Source of the DNA: Desulfocapsa sp.
Lineage (GTDB): Bacteria > Desulfobacterota > Desulfobulbia > Desulfobulbales > Desulfocapsaceae
Length of the DNA stretch: 64,000 nucleotides
Reading direction: 5' to 3'
NCBI GenBank assembly: GCA_013792135.1
Contig: VMSP01000110.1
Location: forward strand, 1-64,000
Of this stretch, positions 34,144 to 45,940 are shown piece after piece (within the stretch, counting starts at the first letter, position 1; the number at the start of each line of letters is the position of its first letter). The notes below the pieces were generated by a model. That model worked only from the letters and a program-made list of their open reading frames with translations, was not told the DNA's origin and made no database searches. A program made the position numbers and the translations under genes.

Positions 34144-36654
34144 TTAGTTCATTCGCGTTTCGCTGGATTTCGTTTCTGCCAGAAAGTTCTGTACATATTG
34201 TTCAACCTCCTGCTTGTCATGAAGGGACATGTCCATAAGTCTGGTGGCGCCAAGCAATCGGCCGAGGATTAGCAAATGCTCCTTCATCTCCGCAACAGGA
34301 AGACCAGAAATCCTGGCATCAAGAAGATCACCCCGGGTCTCGATTTGAAACCCCGCCTCCTGAAGCAGGGTACGGATAAAATCAAGACGCAGCAGGCGGC
34401 CGGAAAAATCAGCCCCGCCACCGGCAAAGCGAAACTGACAGTAGTTATTGGAGCTGTCCTTGCCACAGAGGGCATCGACCAGGGTAAAGTGATAGCCAAA
34501 ACGCATGATCAGATTGATATAATCAGCGCCAAGCACGGCGTAGCTGGCAAAGTCCGGTGACTCTGAGCTGGCGATTCCGTCGGCCATGGTCAGTTCGCCA
34601 AACTGTTTCCAGTCAAAATGAGCCCTCTCTTGCCATTGAACCGACGGGTGGGTCAGTCCTGCCCACAGGGCCTGAAAGGGTGCTGAACTGATCTGATCCA
34701 CAGTGATTGTCTCTTCTCGGACGATTGCGGGTAGAAGGCCGCCACCGACATCGACTACAAAGATATCAAAAGGCAGATCTGAAAGCAATTTTTTCCGGTT
34801 ACGGGAACGGTTCCCCAGGCGATCCCCCAGAGAAAACATTGACCTGACCGCCTGTTCATGGGCAAAACGGATAATGTCATGCAGGGAACGGCATGATTCG
34901 GGACTAAATTCTTTAGCCTTGGGGTCAATCAGGTGCAGGGGGGTGATTGTGTCAAGGAGCTTGCGCAGTTTCCGGAAAAAGGGGAGCTGCTTTTGTGATT
35001 CATAGAGAGGAACCGTTGCCAGGCGAGGCAGGATATCACCCTCATAGACACTTATCTTCTCTGCATGCATGGTTATGACCTGACCTTGAGCTATTGTCTG
35101 AATTTCAGGACCCAGGCCGCAGATCAGGGGGACGCCGTATTCCCGGCAGACTGTGGAAAAATGGCCGGCAACACTGCCCAGCTCTGCCAGTACCCCCTCG
35201 ACCCGGTCAAGAACCTGCACGAAAGAGGGCAGAGTCTCTCTGATTACAAGAATAGCACCGGCAGGTGTTTGTTCTACGGGATGGCTTTTATCTACACAGT
35301 AGGCCGGGCCACAGGCCTGACCGACTGCGGCCATGGTTCCACCCTGGAGCAGCGGTGCGTTCGGGATTTCGCTACTTGCTGTCGGTTCTTTTTCGATGTC
35401 GGTGTCCGGTGATGGTGAATGAGATTGCAGGGCACGACTCTGGAGAAAAAGGATTTTTCCTTTGTCGGCCAAAGTCCACTCGATATCCTGAGGGGTTTGG
35501 AAATGAGACTCTATTTTCAGGGCATCAGTGGCCAGAGATGTGATCTGTTCAGCGGTCATCACCTGAGTCAGGAAGTGCCTTGCTCCATCTTTTGTGTTTG
35601 GTTTGTGGCAGGTGGTGTCTGCTCTTTCCACTGTCAGGACATCCGGGATTTCCCGCCCGCTGACCAGTGCGTCTCCCTGTCCCGGAACGGCATGGATGAG
35701 CAGATGTGCTGTGTCCCGGTTGGCCGGGTCTAGAGTGTACACGACTCCGCTGGCCAGGGCAGCTATCATCTCGACCACCAGTACCGCCATGGGTGTTTCT
35801 TCATCGCTCTGTCCACTGTGTATCCGGTAGGCTAATGACTCTGGCGTATATTTGCTGGCAAGGACGGTAAGATAGGCGGGGATGAGATTTTCTTTCTGAA
35901 CTTCAAGAAGTGTAGTGTACTGTCCGGCAAAAGAGCATTCGCCATCTTCACCCACGGCACTGCTACGTACAGCCACTTGGATACCATTTGCCTGGTCTGC
36001 CCATAAGTGTGTATGGGCGGCAAGGATATTATCTTCAATAGCGGGAGGAACCTCGGCCTTTTTGATCAGATCCATCAGCTGTTGTGAGATCTGCACCAGG
36101 CTGCGAGGGATGGCAAGATTGATCTGTGCCAGTAGCTCATTGATCCTGCTCCGCAGATCATTGTACTCCAGCAGGTAATGAAAGCTGTTCACCGTGATGA
36201 CAAAACCGGAAGGCACAGGCAGTTGCAAGCTGTTGGTCAATACGGCCAGGGTGGCGCTTTTACCACCGGCAAGATCTGGTTTTACGGCGGGGTCAGTCAG
36301 AGTCAGGACAAAGGGCGGCCCAAAATGAAGAGTGGGTGGGGCCAGCAAGAATCTGCTGTAAAAGTCAAACTTGCGAAAATATTCAGGCAGGGTGACAAAA
36401 GAACCAGGGGCCATACGTTCAAGGCTTTCCACCATACCACTAACACTGGTTGAAAGGGCATTGTATCTGGCAGTAATCCGGCAGAAATCTTCTTTTTTTC
36501 CTTGATAATAGAGCTCTTCCAGGTCGGCCATGAGCTCGTGACTCCGGCTGTCAAAGACCAGGAGTTCCCGAAAGGCATCATAGGTTCCACGCAGGACAAC
36601 GCCGGGAGCAAAGAGACGATAGGTCCAATATTTGAAAAGGGTGTTGATAAGCAT
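34144..36654 (-). CDS. Second PEP synthase/PPDK-like protein (paralog of 21071-23659)
   Basis: An 836-residue protein. ATG 36654 is chosen because its N-terminus then aligns in length with the paralog; an in-frame ATG at 36702 adds 16 residues, and neither has a clear ribosome site. The domain order is the same: helical N-terminus, ATP-grasp domain (GGKSATLAVL, VRSSAVGEDGECSFAGQY, LFLQSRAL), swivelling domain with H498 in GSVAGHFSTVCRE, and an unrecognised C-terminal 290 residues sharing YGVPLI-, SLHDI- and FAGGGAD-type segments with the paralog. It lies upstream of the phosphatase-YkgJ gene on the same strand. Confidence 0.75.
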   Translation of the reverse strand: MLINTLFKYWTYRLFAPGVVLRGTYDAFRELLVFDSRSHELMADLEELYYQGKKEDFCRITARYNALSTSVSGMVESLERMAPGSFVTLPEYFRKFDFYSRFLLAPPTLHFGPPFVLTLTDPAVKPDLAGGKSATLAVLTNSLQLPVPSGFVITVNSFHYLLEYNDLRSRINELLAQINLAIPRSLVQISQQLMDLIKKAEVPPAIEDNILAAHTHLWADQANGIQVAVRSSAVGEDGECSFAGQYTTLLEVQKENLIPAYLTVLASKYTPESLAYRIHSGQSDEETPMAVLVVEMIAALASGVVYTLDPANRDTAHLLIHAVPGQGDALVSGREIPDVLTVERADTTCHKPNTKDGARHFLTQVMTAEQITSLATDALKIESHFQTPQDIEWTLADKGKILFLQSRALQSHSPSPDTDIEKEPTASSEIPNAPLLQGGTMAAVGQACGPAYCVDKSHPVEQTPAGAILVIRETLPSFVQVLDRVEGVLAELGSVAGHFSTVCREYGVPLICGLGPEIQTIAQGQVITMHAEKISVYEGDILPRLATVPLYESQKQLPFFRKLRKLLDTITPLHLIDPKAKEFSPESCRSLHDIIRFAHEQAVRSMFSLGDRLGNRSRNRKKLLSDLPFDIFVVDVGGGLLPAIVREETITVDQISSAPFQALWAGLTHPSVQWQERAHFDWKQFGELTMADGIASSESPDFASYAVLGADYINLIMRFGYHFTLVDALCGKDSSNNYCQFRFAGGGADFSGRLLRLDFIRTLLQEAGFQIETRGDLLDARISGLPVAEMKEHLLILGRLLGATRLMDMSLHDKQEVEQYVQNFLAETKSSETRMN

Positions 36655-36834
36655 TGTTGACGGCCTTGGCAGCAAAGGGTGCCACAAAAAGAAGAGACTC
36701 ATTGCAGCTTACTGTTGTGCTTTCCAATGATCAGGGACAAAATGAATTAAAGTTGATTATCGGTTAGAGGGAAAGCTTAAGTCAACTTGTTTTTGTGGTG
36801 TCCATCTTTCAGTGGGTATTTGGGGGGGAAGGAT

Positions 36835-37979
36835 TCACTTTTCTTGTGATTTTTTTCTGAGCTGATATTCCTGAACTGCTTGATTATGTTCGGAAAGATG
36901 TTTCGAGAATTGGTGGGAACCATTATTTTTAGAGACAAAATAAAAAAAGTCAGTAGGCGCGGGACGCAGAACGGCCTCCATGGCCTTCTGGCCTGGATTG
37001 CAGATGGGACCGGCTGGTAATGCCGGGATGACATAGGTGTTATAGGGGTGCTCTGTCTTGAGGTCTGTCCTGGTCAGGTTGCCTGAAAAATTTTCCAGGC
37101 CATAGACAACTGTGGGATCTGATTGCAGGCGCATCCCGGTCTTGAGTCGGTTGAGAAAGACGCCGGCAATAATGGGTCTTTCTGTTGAATCACCCGTTTC
37201 CTTTTCCACTACCGAGGCCAGGGTGACAATCTCATGACGGCTCATCCGTTGTTCGCTGTCATTGGGTAATGCAGACCATATTTTAAAAAAACGGGCCACC
37301 TGCATGGCGATCAACTCTTTGGTATCCTGCAGATCGTGGGTCAGATGATAGGTGTCTGGATAAAGATAACCCTCCAGGCTTGGTACTGATGGAAGCCCCA
37401 GGGAGTGAATAAATTCAGGATCGTGGGCCAGAGCCAGAAACCGATCCCGATCACACCAGAATCCAGCGGCAAAGATCTCTGCCACCTCTTCTAGTCGTAG
37501 TCCTTCGGGGATGGTCACGGCATATTGAACCGGTTTGGCCGTTGCCAGTTGTCGCAATACCTCGCCCGGTTTTTTCCCGAGGCTCAATCTGAATTCGCCA
37601 GCCGGTAGTTTCTTAGCCAAGCCAAGAATTTTGGCCAGCAACAGAAAACGGATGTCGTCATCAATCAGTTTGGCTTCGGCCAGGAGCTTTCGTATCTGCC
37701 TGGTCCCTGATCCGGACGGAATGGTGACGATGGTGTATTCTGCCTTCTGCTGAGGTGCGGGCTGCCAGGCATAGAGGGCGAGCCAGCCAGCAAGTATCAT
37801 CGGGCAAAGTAATAAAAAAAAGGCCGTGCAGCGAACGGCCCTTTTTTTGTGAAAAACAGAGCCGTTATGCGGACTCTCGTTACTCATCTGGGGAGGCCGC
37901 CCATTATTCATTTCTGGAATGGGCGGCCCTTGGTCATTCTTAGCCTGCGGACAATCAGGCTCTGCTGCATCGCTGGCTT

Positions 37980-37983
<4 letters not shown>
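36835..37983 (-). CDS. mltG: Endolytic murein transglycosylase MltG
   Basis: A 382-residue YceG-like protein that cleaves nascent glycan strands at the outer face of the inner membrane. After a charged N-terminus comes one helix ([20 protein letters not shown]), then a LysM-like domain and the catalytic domain with the glutamate in [10 protein letters not shown], and [18 protein letters not shown]. The TTG at 37983 overlaps the lon stop (TTGA); in-frame ATGs at 37911 and 37887 are alternatives, and no site has a clear Shine-Dalgarno, so the start is open. It is the distal gene of a lon-mltG pair. Confidence 0.88.
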
Positions 37984-40382
<2,399 letters not shown>

Positions 40383-40901
40383 GTAAACCTCCTGATCCAG
40401 GGTAACTGGATAAGTGACTTTTATTGAGTCAGGGAGTAACTCCCGATAATTTCCCTGCACTTGAGGGGTGCATTAAGGCAGGGAAGAACATATGTTAAAG
40501 GGTTCTCGTTTAAATCCTCAAACTGGCTGAAAAAATTAAACATTGCTCTGGTCGAAGTCAAGACTGTAAATTACAGAACATCAAGAGAAATGAGTGAAGG
40601 TGCCTGAGAAAGGGAGAAGGGGCCCTTTTTTTCTTGAATTATACGTTCCTTTCACGCATAATTGTTTGCCTTTAAGTGTTGAGAGTCTTGTGACAATTCA
40701 TCAATGGGGTGGCTTTGGCATGCTGTTTAGGGGGCCTTGGCAAATAACCATTACATTTCTCTTGATTTATTCCAGAGAATTTTATTCCATTCATGGTGTC
40801 TCTATGGTTCAGCTATGTTATTACAATGGTTGAAGGTGTGTTTTTGATTTTTTATGGTTCTTGCAGTTTCATGTTTTCTTAGTGTTTATGGAGTCCAGCG
40901 A
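40383..40901. other. 519-bp divergent gap between lon and the hexapeptide protein
   Basis: No supported gene. It contains the lon promoter region and an AAAGGG/CCCTTT hairpin (40609-40628) followed by T residues, a possible plus-strand terminator without a visible gene before it. A 79-codon open frame at 40594-40833 has neither a ribosome site nor protein-like composition. Confidence 0.5.
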
Positions 40902-41702
40902 ATGCTTAGTCCTCATTCTTTTTTTGACCTCTCCGAGTTTTCCCATGGCCCTCTTTTTTTTGAAAAGGAGTATGTCTGGACCGCCTTGACCCGGTTGAAA
41001 GAGTATATGAACGGCTATGTGTATCCGCAGCTCACAAGTCCGCTGCTTCCGGAAGGAGAACCATTGACCAGGACGGTTGTTCTGCATGAAGGAGAGATTC
41101 TTTCAGCTACCGGACTGCAGATTATTTATGGCGATACCACGAAACAGCTATTGAGGGTCAGCTCCGATGGCCGTGAACTTTCAGGTGCCACTGTAATAAT
41201 GGCCGGGGTTGTGCTCATGGGCAAGCAGATAGCCCTGGGGCGTGGAGTACTGGTGGAAAGCGGGGCCCTGATCAAGTCGCCTGCCATTATCGGTGACTAT
41301 ACCGAGATCCGTCAGGGGGCTTATCTGCGCGGCTATTGCCTGACCGGATCCCATTGTGTCATTGGCCATACCACCGAGGTGAAACATTCCATCTTTCTCG
41401 ATCATGCCAAGGCCGGTCATTTTGCCTATCTCGGTGATTCTATCCTGGGCCGGGACGTCAATCTGGGGGCGGGCACCAAATTTGCCAATCTCAGATTTCT
41501 TCCAGGAAATGTTGTTATTCGTACCAGTGAAGGGTCCATTGATACCGGCCGCAGAAAATTTGGTGCCATCCTTGGGGATCAGGCCCAGACCGGATGTAAT
41601 TCAGTAACCAGTCCCGGTACCCTGATCGGCAAAGAAGGCATCCTTATGCCAAATACCACAGCTCCATCTGGGTATCACCCCCCCCGAACCATTCTCCGTT
41701 AA
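40902..41702 (+). CDS. GlmU-like left-handed beta-helix (hexapeptide) protein
   Basis: A 266-residue protein. ATG 40902 has GGAG 9 nt upstream. A short N-terminal part (FDLSEFSHGPLFFEKEYVWTAL) is followed by hexapeptide repeats (about 120-230: GVLVESGALIKSPAIIGD, IRQGAYLRGYC, SHCVIGHTTEVKHS) ending with GARR-like TGRRKFGAILGD. This matches the C-terminal half of sugar-nucleotide/acyltransferase proteins such as GlmU, without a nucleotidyltransferase domain. It may be a UDP-sugar acyltransferase; the substrate is unknown. Confidence 0.7.
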   Translation: MLSPHSFFDLSEFSHGPLFFEKEYVWTALTRLKEYMNGYVYPQLTSPLLPEGEPLTRTVVLHEGEILSATGLQIIYGDTTKQLLRVSSDGRELSGATVIMAGVVLMGKQIALGRGVLVESGALIKSPAIIGDYTEIRQGAYLRGYCLTGSHCVIGHTTEVKHSIFLDHAKAGHFAYLGDSILGRDVNLGAGTKFANLRFLPGNVVIRTSEGSIDTGRRKFGAILGDQAQTGCNSVTSPGTLIGKEGILMPNTTAPSGYHPPRTILR

Positions 41703-41725
41703 ACCGCCATCATAAAAAAAATATA

Positions 41726-41754
41726 AAAAAGTTTTTTTGTCGGAAACTTTTTTT
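41726..41754 (+). terminator. Rho-independent terminator after the hexapeptide gene
   Basis: A 10-bp perfect stem, aaaaaagttt (41726-41735) with aaactttttt (41745-41754), has a 9-nt loop and a T-rich 3' arm, 24 bp after the stop codon. Confidence 0.6.
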
Positions 41755-41879
41755 CAGGACAATCATTTTCTCTCTTGATTTTGTGTAATATCTCATTATA
41801 TTCTGTGCATAATCACGATATCTATTGGCGTGATTGGGAAAGTTCTACCGAAATCTTTTTAAGATAAATGGAGGGCATT

Positions 41880-42353
41880 ATGAAAATTGTTGTTTCCGCC
41901 ACAGGAATGAATCTGGATTCTCCTGTTGATCCTCGATTTGGCAGGGCGGCCTGTCTGCTCATTATTGACAGCGACACCGGCACACTCATAGAAGCCATAG
42001 ACAACAGCCAGGGCAGGGATGCTGCTCAGGGTGCCGGGATAAGTGCGGCAGCCCTGGTTGCTGATAAAGGTGTAGGGGCTATTCTCACCGGACGAGTTGG
42101 ACCCAAAGCCATGCCAGTGATGGAAAAAGCAGGTATTCAAGTTGTCTCTGATGTGAGTGGAACGGTACGCGAGGCTGTGGAAAAATTCCAGAACGGTTCG
42201 TCTATTCCGGCCAGCTCTTCTTCTGCCGCTGCTAGTGGTGGAATGGGAGGTGGCAGGTGTCAGAGGGGTGGAGGCGGTCAGGGAAAAGGCGGCGCCGGCG
42301 GTGGTTCCGGTCAAGGTCGAGGTCGAGGTCAAGGTCGAAACAGGAAAGGGTAG
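41880..42353 (+). CDS. NifX/MTH1175-family protein with Gly-rich tail
   Basis: A 157-residue protein; ATG 41880 has GGAGGG upstream. Residues 1-115 match the dinitrogenase iron-molybdenum cofactor (NifX/NafY/MTH1175) family: MKIVVSATGMNLDSPVDPRFG at the start, GVGAILTGRVGPKAM and a C-terminal EKFQNG. The tail is a Gly/Gln/Arg tract containing one Cys (GGGRCQRGG). Relatives bind iron-sulfur or metal clusters. It is followed 9 bp later by two ferredoxin-ATPases, a frequent association in anaerobes that suggests cluster carriage or assembly. Confidence 0.82.
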   Translation: MKIVVSATGMNLDSPVDPRFGRAACLLIIDSDTGTLIEAIDNSQGRDAAQGAGISAAALVADKGVGAILTGRVGPKAMPVMEKAGIQVVSDVSGTVREAVEKFQNGSSIPASSSSAAASGGMGGGRCQRGGGGQGKGGAGGGSGQGRGRGQGRNRKG

Positions 42354-42362
42354 GGTGAGCAG

Positions 42363-43190
42363 ATGCAGATAGCAGTTGCCAGCGGTAAGGGCGGAACCGG
42401 CAAGACCATTGTCTCAACAAGTCTGGCCATGTGTGCCCCAGACCTTGTTCAGTACCTTGATTGTGATGTGGAAGAGCCCAATGGCCATATTTCCCTCAAG
42501 CCTGATCTTGTCACCAGTGAACGGTGTACGGTTATTATTCCGCAGATCCTGGAAGGAAAATGCACCTATTGTGGGAAATGCCGCGATATCTGCCGCTTTA
42601 ATGCCATAACCCTCTTTGCCAATACCATCATGACTTTTCCGGAGATGTGTCACTCCTGCCTTGGTTGCTTTCGGGTCTGTCCGGAAGATGCCATTGTCCG
42701 GAGTGAGCGGGAGATCGGCATGCTTGAGTCCGGCATGGCAGGCAATATCAGCTTCGTCCATGGCAGGATGCGGGTGGGAGAGGCCATGGCTGTTCCTCTG
42801 TTGAAGGCGGTGAAGAAAAAGGCGGACAAGGATGTGCTGGTCATCATTGATGCACCTCCCGGCACCTCCTGTCCTTTTGTCGAGGCAATCTCCGATGCGG
42901 ACTATGTCATCCTGGTCACCGAGCCCACTCCTTTCGGACTTCATGACCTGAAGCTTGCCGCTGAAGTCCTCCGGAACTTTTCCAAACCCTGTGGGGTGAT
43001 TATTAACAGGGCTGATCTGGGGGACGCACGGGTTGAACAGTGGTGTCAGCAGGAAAATATTCCGGTTCTGCTCAAGATTCCTTTTGACCGAAAGATTGCG
43101 GAAGGCTATGCCCGGGGCCAATGTCTGGTGGAGGTACGTCCAGACCTTCGTCCCTCTCTACAGGCTCTGATAGAGGAGATTTGTGCATGA
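42363..43190 (+). CDS. MinD/Mrp-type ATPase with [4Fe-4S] ferredoxin insert (first of pair)
   Basis: A 275-residue P-loop ATPase with the deviant Walker A SGKGGTGKT near residue 8. An inserted ferredoxin domain (about 60-105) has CTYCGKCRDICRFNAI and CHSCLGCFRVCPEDAI, the ligands for two [4Fe-4S] clusters. DAPPGTSCPF is the Walker B/C-terminal signature. Its TGA overlaps the next gene's ATG (ATGA). The pair probably acts as a heterodimeric iron-sulfur or metal-cofactor carrier with the NifX-like protein. Confidence 0.87.
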   Translation: MQIAVASGKGGTGKTIVSTSLAMCAPDLVQYLDCDVEEPNGHISLKPDLVTSERCTVIIPQILEGKCTYCGKCRDICRFNAITLFANTIMTFPEMCHSCLGCFRVCPEDAIVRSEREIGMLESGMAGNISFVHGRMRVGEAMAVPLLKAVKKKADKDVLVIIDAPPGTSCPFVEAISDADYVILVTEPTPFGLHDLKLAAEVLRNFSKPCGVIINRADLGDARVEQWCQQENIPVLLKIPFDRKIAEGYARGQCLVEVRPDLRPSLQALIEEICA

Positions 43191-44104
43191 AAGAAATTGT
43201 TATTTTAAGCGGTAAGGGCGGGACCGGTAAGACCAGCCTGGTAGGGTCTTTGGCCTATCTCGCGAAAAACAAGATTCTGGTGGACTGTGATGTGGATGCC
43301 GCTGATCTGCATCTGCTGCTTGATCCAAAACCTCGAAGCAGCCATGAATTCCGTTCCGGCGTCAAGGCAAAAGTCATCAGCGATCAGTGCAGTGGCTGTG
43401 GAATCTGTGTGGATCTGTGTCAGTTTGAGGCCATTACCATGGACCTCGTTGGCCGGACGGCCCTGATGAACCCTTTGAGCTGTGAGGGCTGTGGTGTCTG
43501 TGCCCATTTCTGCCCGGAACAGGCAATTGTGCTCGAAGAAAATTACTGTGGAGACTGGTTCATCTCCGATACTGACTATGGCCCTCTGGTTCATGCCCAG
43601 CTCTTTGCCGGCGAAGAGAATTCAGGTAAATTGGTCTCCTTTATCAAACGGCAGGCCCGCGAGCTGGCAGAACAGACAGGGGGCGATCTGATTTTGATTG
43701 ATGGAGCGCCAGGGATCGGTTGTCCGGTTATTGCCTCCCTCTCCGGTGTCGATATGGTGTTGGCAGTGACCGAACCAAGTCAGTCCGGCTGGCATGATCT
43801 GGAACGAGTTCTTGACCTGGCCCTTCATTTCAGGCTACAATCTTTTGTCTGTATCAATAAATGGGATCTTCATCCGGAAATGGCCGCATCGATAGAGATA
43901 GCCTGTGTTGAACGTGGGATTGAGGTGTTAGGCCGCATTCCCTTCGATCCCACAGTGATTCAGTGCCAGATCCAGGGTACTCCTGTAGTTTGTAATGAGC
44001 AAAGCCCGGCGGCTGTGGCCATCAGAAAGATCTGGCAAGCTTTGGGTGTCAGACAAATAAGCCTTTGTAAAGAAACAAGGGGCTTGGGAAGTAAAAAAGC
44101 GTAA
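43187..44104 (+). CDS. MinD/Mrp-type ATPase with [4Fe-4S] ferredoxin insert (second of pair)
   Basis: A 305-residue paralog of the preceding gene, starting at ATG 43187 inside the ATGA overlap. It has SGKGGTGKT, a two-cluster ferredoxin insert (CSGCGICVDLCQFEAI, CEGCGVCAHFCPEQAI) and DGAPGIGCPV. The frame extends upstream to 43121, but only the overlap start matches family length. It works with its neighbour. Confidence 0.87.
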   Translation: MKEIVILSGKGGTGKTSLVGSLAYLAKNKILVDCDVDAADLHLLLDPKPRSSHEFRSGVKAKVISDQCSGCGICVDLCQFEAITMDLVGRTALMNPLSCEGCGVCAHFCPEQAIVLEENYCGDWFISDTDYGPLVHAQLFAGEENSGKLVSFIKRQARELAEQTGGDLILIDGAPGIGCPVIASLSGVDMVLAVTEPSQSGWHDLERVLDLALHFRLQSFVCINKWDLHPEMAASIEIACVERGIEVLGRIPFDPTVIQCQIQGTPVVCNEQSPAAVAIRKIWQALGVRQISLCKETRGLGSKKA

Positions 44105-44246
44105 AAATGTAATGGGTATTTCTTTACGGCCCTTAAGTAAGGAATAGGGAAGGGCAAAAGAGAATCAGGATATTTTGTGTTTTGGTTCTCTGGCTTTTCC
44201 TTGTTCCTGCTCTCGTTCCCCTCAATTCAATTTTATCCTTTCCGCC

Positions 44247-45764
44247 ATGACCCTTATCAATCCAGAAGACTTTATCAGCTCCATCGCCGACAGTCTGCAG
44301 GCTATCTCTTATGCTCATCCCCGCGATTTTATCCAGGCCATGGCTCGCGCCTATGAAAAAGAGCAGAATCCGGCAGCCAAAGACGCTATCGCCCAGATCC
44401 TGATCAACTCCCGGATGGCAGCCATTGGCCAGCGTCCGATCTGTCAGGACACCGGCATTGTTACTGTTTTTCTGAAAGTTGGTATGCAGTGCCGCTTTGA
44501 TACGGATCTGAGTCTTCAGGAGTTGGTGGATGAAGGAGTGCGCCGGGCCTGGCTTAATCCGGAAAACCCCCTGCGCGCCTCAGTGCTTGCCGATCCGGCA
44601 GGAAAAAGGAAGAATACCGGCGACAATACCCCCGCAGTCATTTACACTGAACTTGTTCCCGGTAGCGTTGTCGATATCCGCATTGCGGCCAAGGGTGGTG
44701 GTTCGGAGAATAAGAGTAAGTTTGTGACCCTGAATCCCGGCGACTCTATCGTGGACTGGGTGGTGAAGACCGTGCCGACCATGGGTGCCGGCTGGTGTCC
44801 TCCGGGAATCCTGGGAATCGGCATTGGCGGAACGGTTGATCGGGCCATGGTGCTGGCCAAGGAATCGCTGTTGGAACCCATTGACATTCAGGAACTGATC
44901 GAACGCGGGCCAGTGAGCCGTATAGAAGAGTTGCGCCTGGAAATTTATGAGGCAGTCAATAACTTAGGCATCGGCGCTCAGGGCTTGGGCGGACTGACTA
45001 CGGCCCTCGATGTCAAGATCAAAGATTGCCCTACCCACGCGGCTTCCCTGCCGGTGGGAATGATCCCCAATTGTGTTGCTACCCGTCACATCCACTTTAT
45101 TCTCGACGGCAGTGGTCCCGCTCATTTTGAACCGCCGCATCTGGAGGACTGGCCGCAGATTAAATGGGAAATGGGACCTGGGGTGAAACGGGTGCAGCTT
45201 GATACTCTCAGCCGGGAAGAAATAGCCGGCTGGCGGATTGGTGAGACCCTGCTCCTGAATGGAACCATCCTCACTGGTCGGGACGCTGCCCATGGCCGCA
45301 TCCAGCAGTTGCTGGCCCAGGGTGAGCCTTTGCCTGCAGGGGTGGACTTTAAAGGGAAATTTATTTACTACGTCGGTCCCGTTGATCCGGTCGGTGACGA
45401 GGTGGTCGGCCCTGCCGGTCCCACTACCGCCACCCGGATGGATAAATATACCGAGATGATGCTGTCCCAGACCGGTTTGCTGGGCATGATCGGCAAGTCA
45501 GAACGGGGTGATGCCGCTATAGCGTCCATTAAAAAACATGGTGCGGTTTATCTGATGGCCGTGGGGGGCGCTGCTTATCTGGTCTCAAAGGCGATCAAGA
45601 AATCATGGGTGGTGGCCTTTGCCGATCTGGGCATGGAGGCGATTTACGAGTTTGAGGTGGAAGATATGCCGGTGACCGTTGCCGTGGACACCAGGGGTGA
45701 GTCCGTACACAAGAGCGGGCCGGCGCTGTGGCAGCAGAAGATCAGGGATTACAGAAAAAAATAG
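44247..45764 (+). CDS. Class I (iron-sulfur) fumarate hydratase
   Basis: A 505-residue fused alpha-beta class I fumarase that interconverts fumarate and malate in the cytoplasm with an oxygen-sensitive [4Fe-4S] cluster. ATG 44247 gives the normal N-terminus; the longer frame to 44175 does not look coded. Cluster ligands are expected in RPICQDTGIV, KDCPTHAAS and nearby segments. The C-terminal beta part has GPTTATRMDKYTEMML and VGGAAYLVSKAIKKS. Degenerate copies of parts of a fumarase lie at 53190-53340 and 57900-57970. Confidence 0.92.
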   Translation: MTLINPEDFISSIADSLQAISYAHPRDFIQAMARAYEKEQNPAAKDAIAQILINSRMAAIGQRPICQDTGIVTVFLKVGMQCRFDTDLSLQELVDEGVRRAWLNPENPLRASVLADPAGKRKNTGDNTPAVIYTELVPGSVVDIRIAAKGGGSENKSKFVTLNPGDSIVDWVVKTVPTMGAGWCPPGILGIGIGGTVDRAMVLAKESLLEPIDIQELIERGPVSRIEELRLEIYEAVNNLGIGAQGLGGLTTALDVKIKDCPTHAASLPVGMIPNCVATRHIHFILDGSGPAHFEPPHLEDWPQIKWEMGPGVKRVQLDTLSREEIAGWRIGETLLLNGTILTGRDAAHGRIQQLLAQGEPLPAGVDFKGKFIYYVGPVDPVGDEVVGPAGPTTATRMDKYTEMMLSQTGLLGMIGKSERGDAAIASIKKHGAVYLMAVGGAAYLVSKAIKKSWVVAFADLGMEAIYEFEVEDMPVTVAVDTRGESVHKSGPALWQQKIRDYRKK

Positions 45765-45857
45765 GCGGATGGATGCACTTTCAGGCGCAAGATGAACGCT
45801 GGGTAAGGGCCTGTCGTGTCCTCAGAGCATATACGAGGCGGCAAGCGCACCGAAAAA

Positions 45858-45892
45858 AAACCGGAGCCTCGCTCATAACGAAACTCCGGTTT
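45858..45892. terminator. Convergent terminator between fumarase and peroxidase genes
   Basis: A 9-bp stem, aaaccggag (45858-45866) with ctccggttt (45884-45892), is flanked by an A run on the left and T-rich sequence on the right. It can serve both convergent genes. Confidence 0.7.
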
Positions 45893-45940
45893 AACTCTTT
45901 TGCCTGCTTTTAAAAAAATTGGTCTTTTATATCCTGAATG

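Noticed and set aside
40594-40833. 79-codon plus-strand open frame
   Set aside because: No ribosome site and its composition is not protein-like; it overlaps a terminator-like hairpin.
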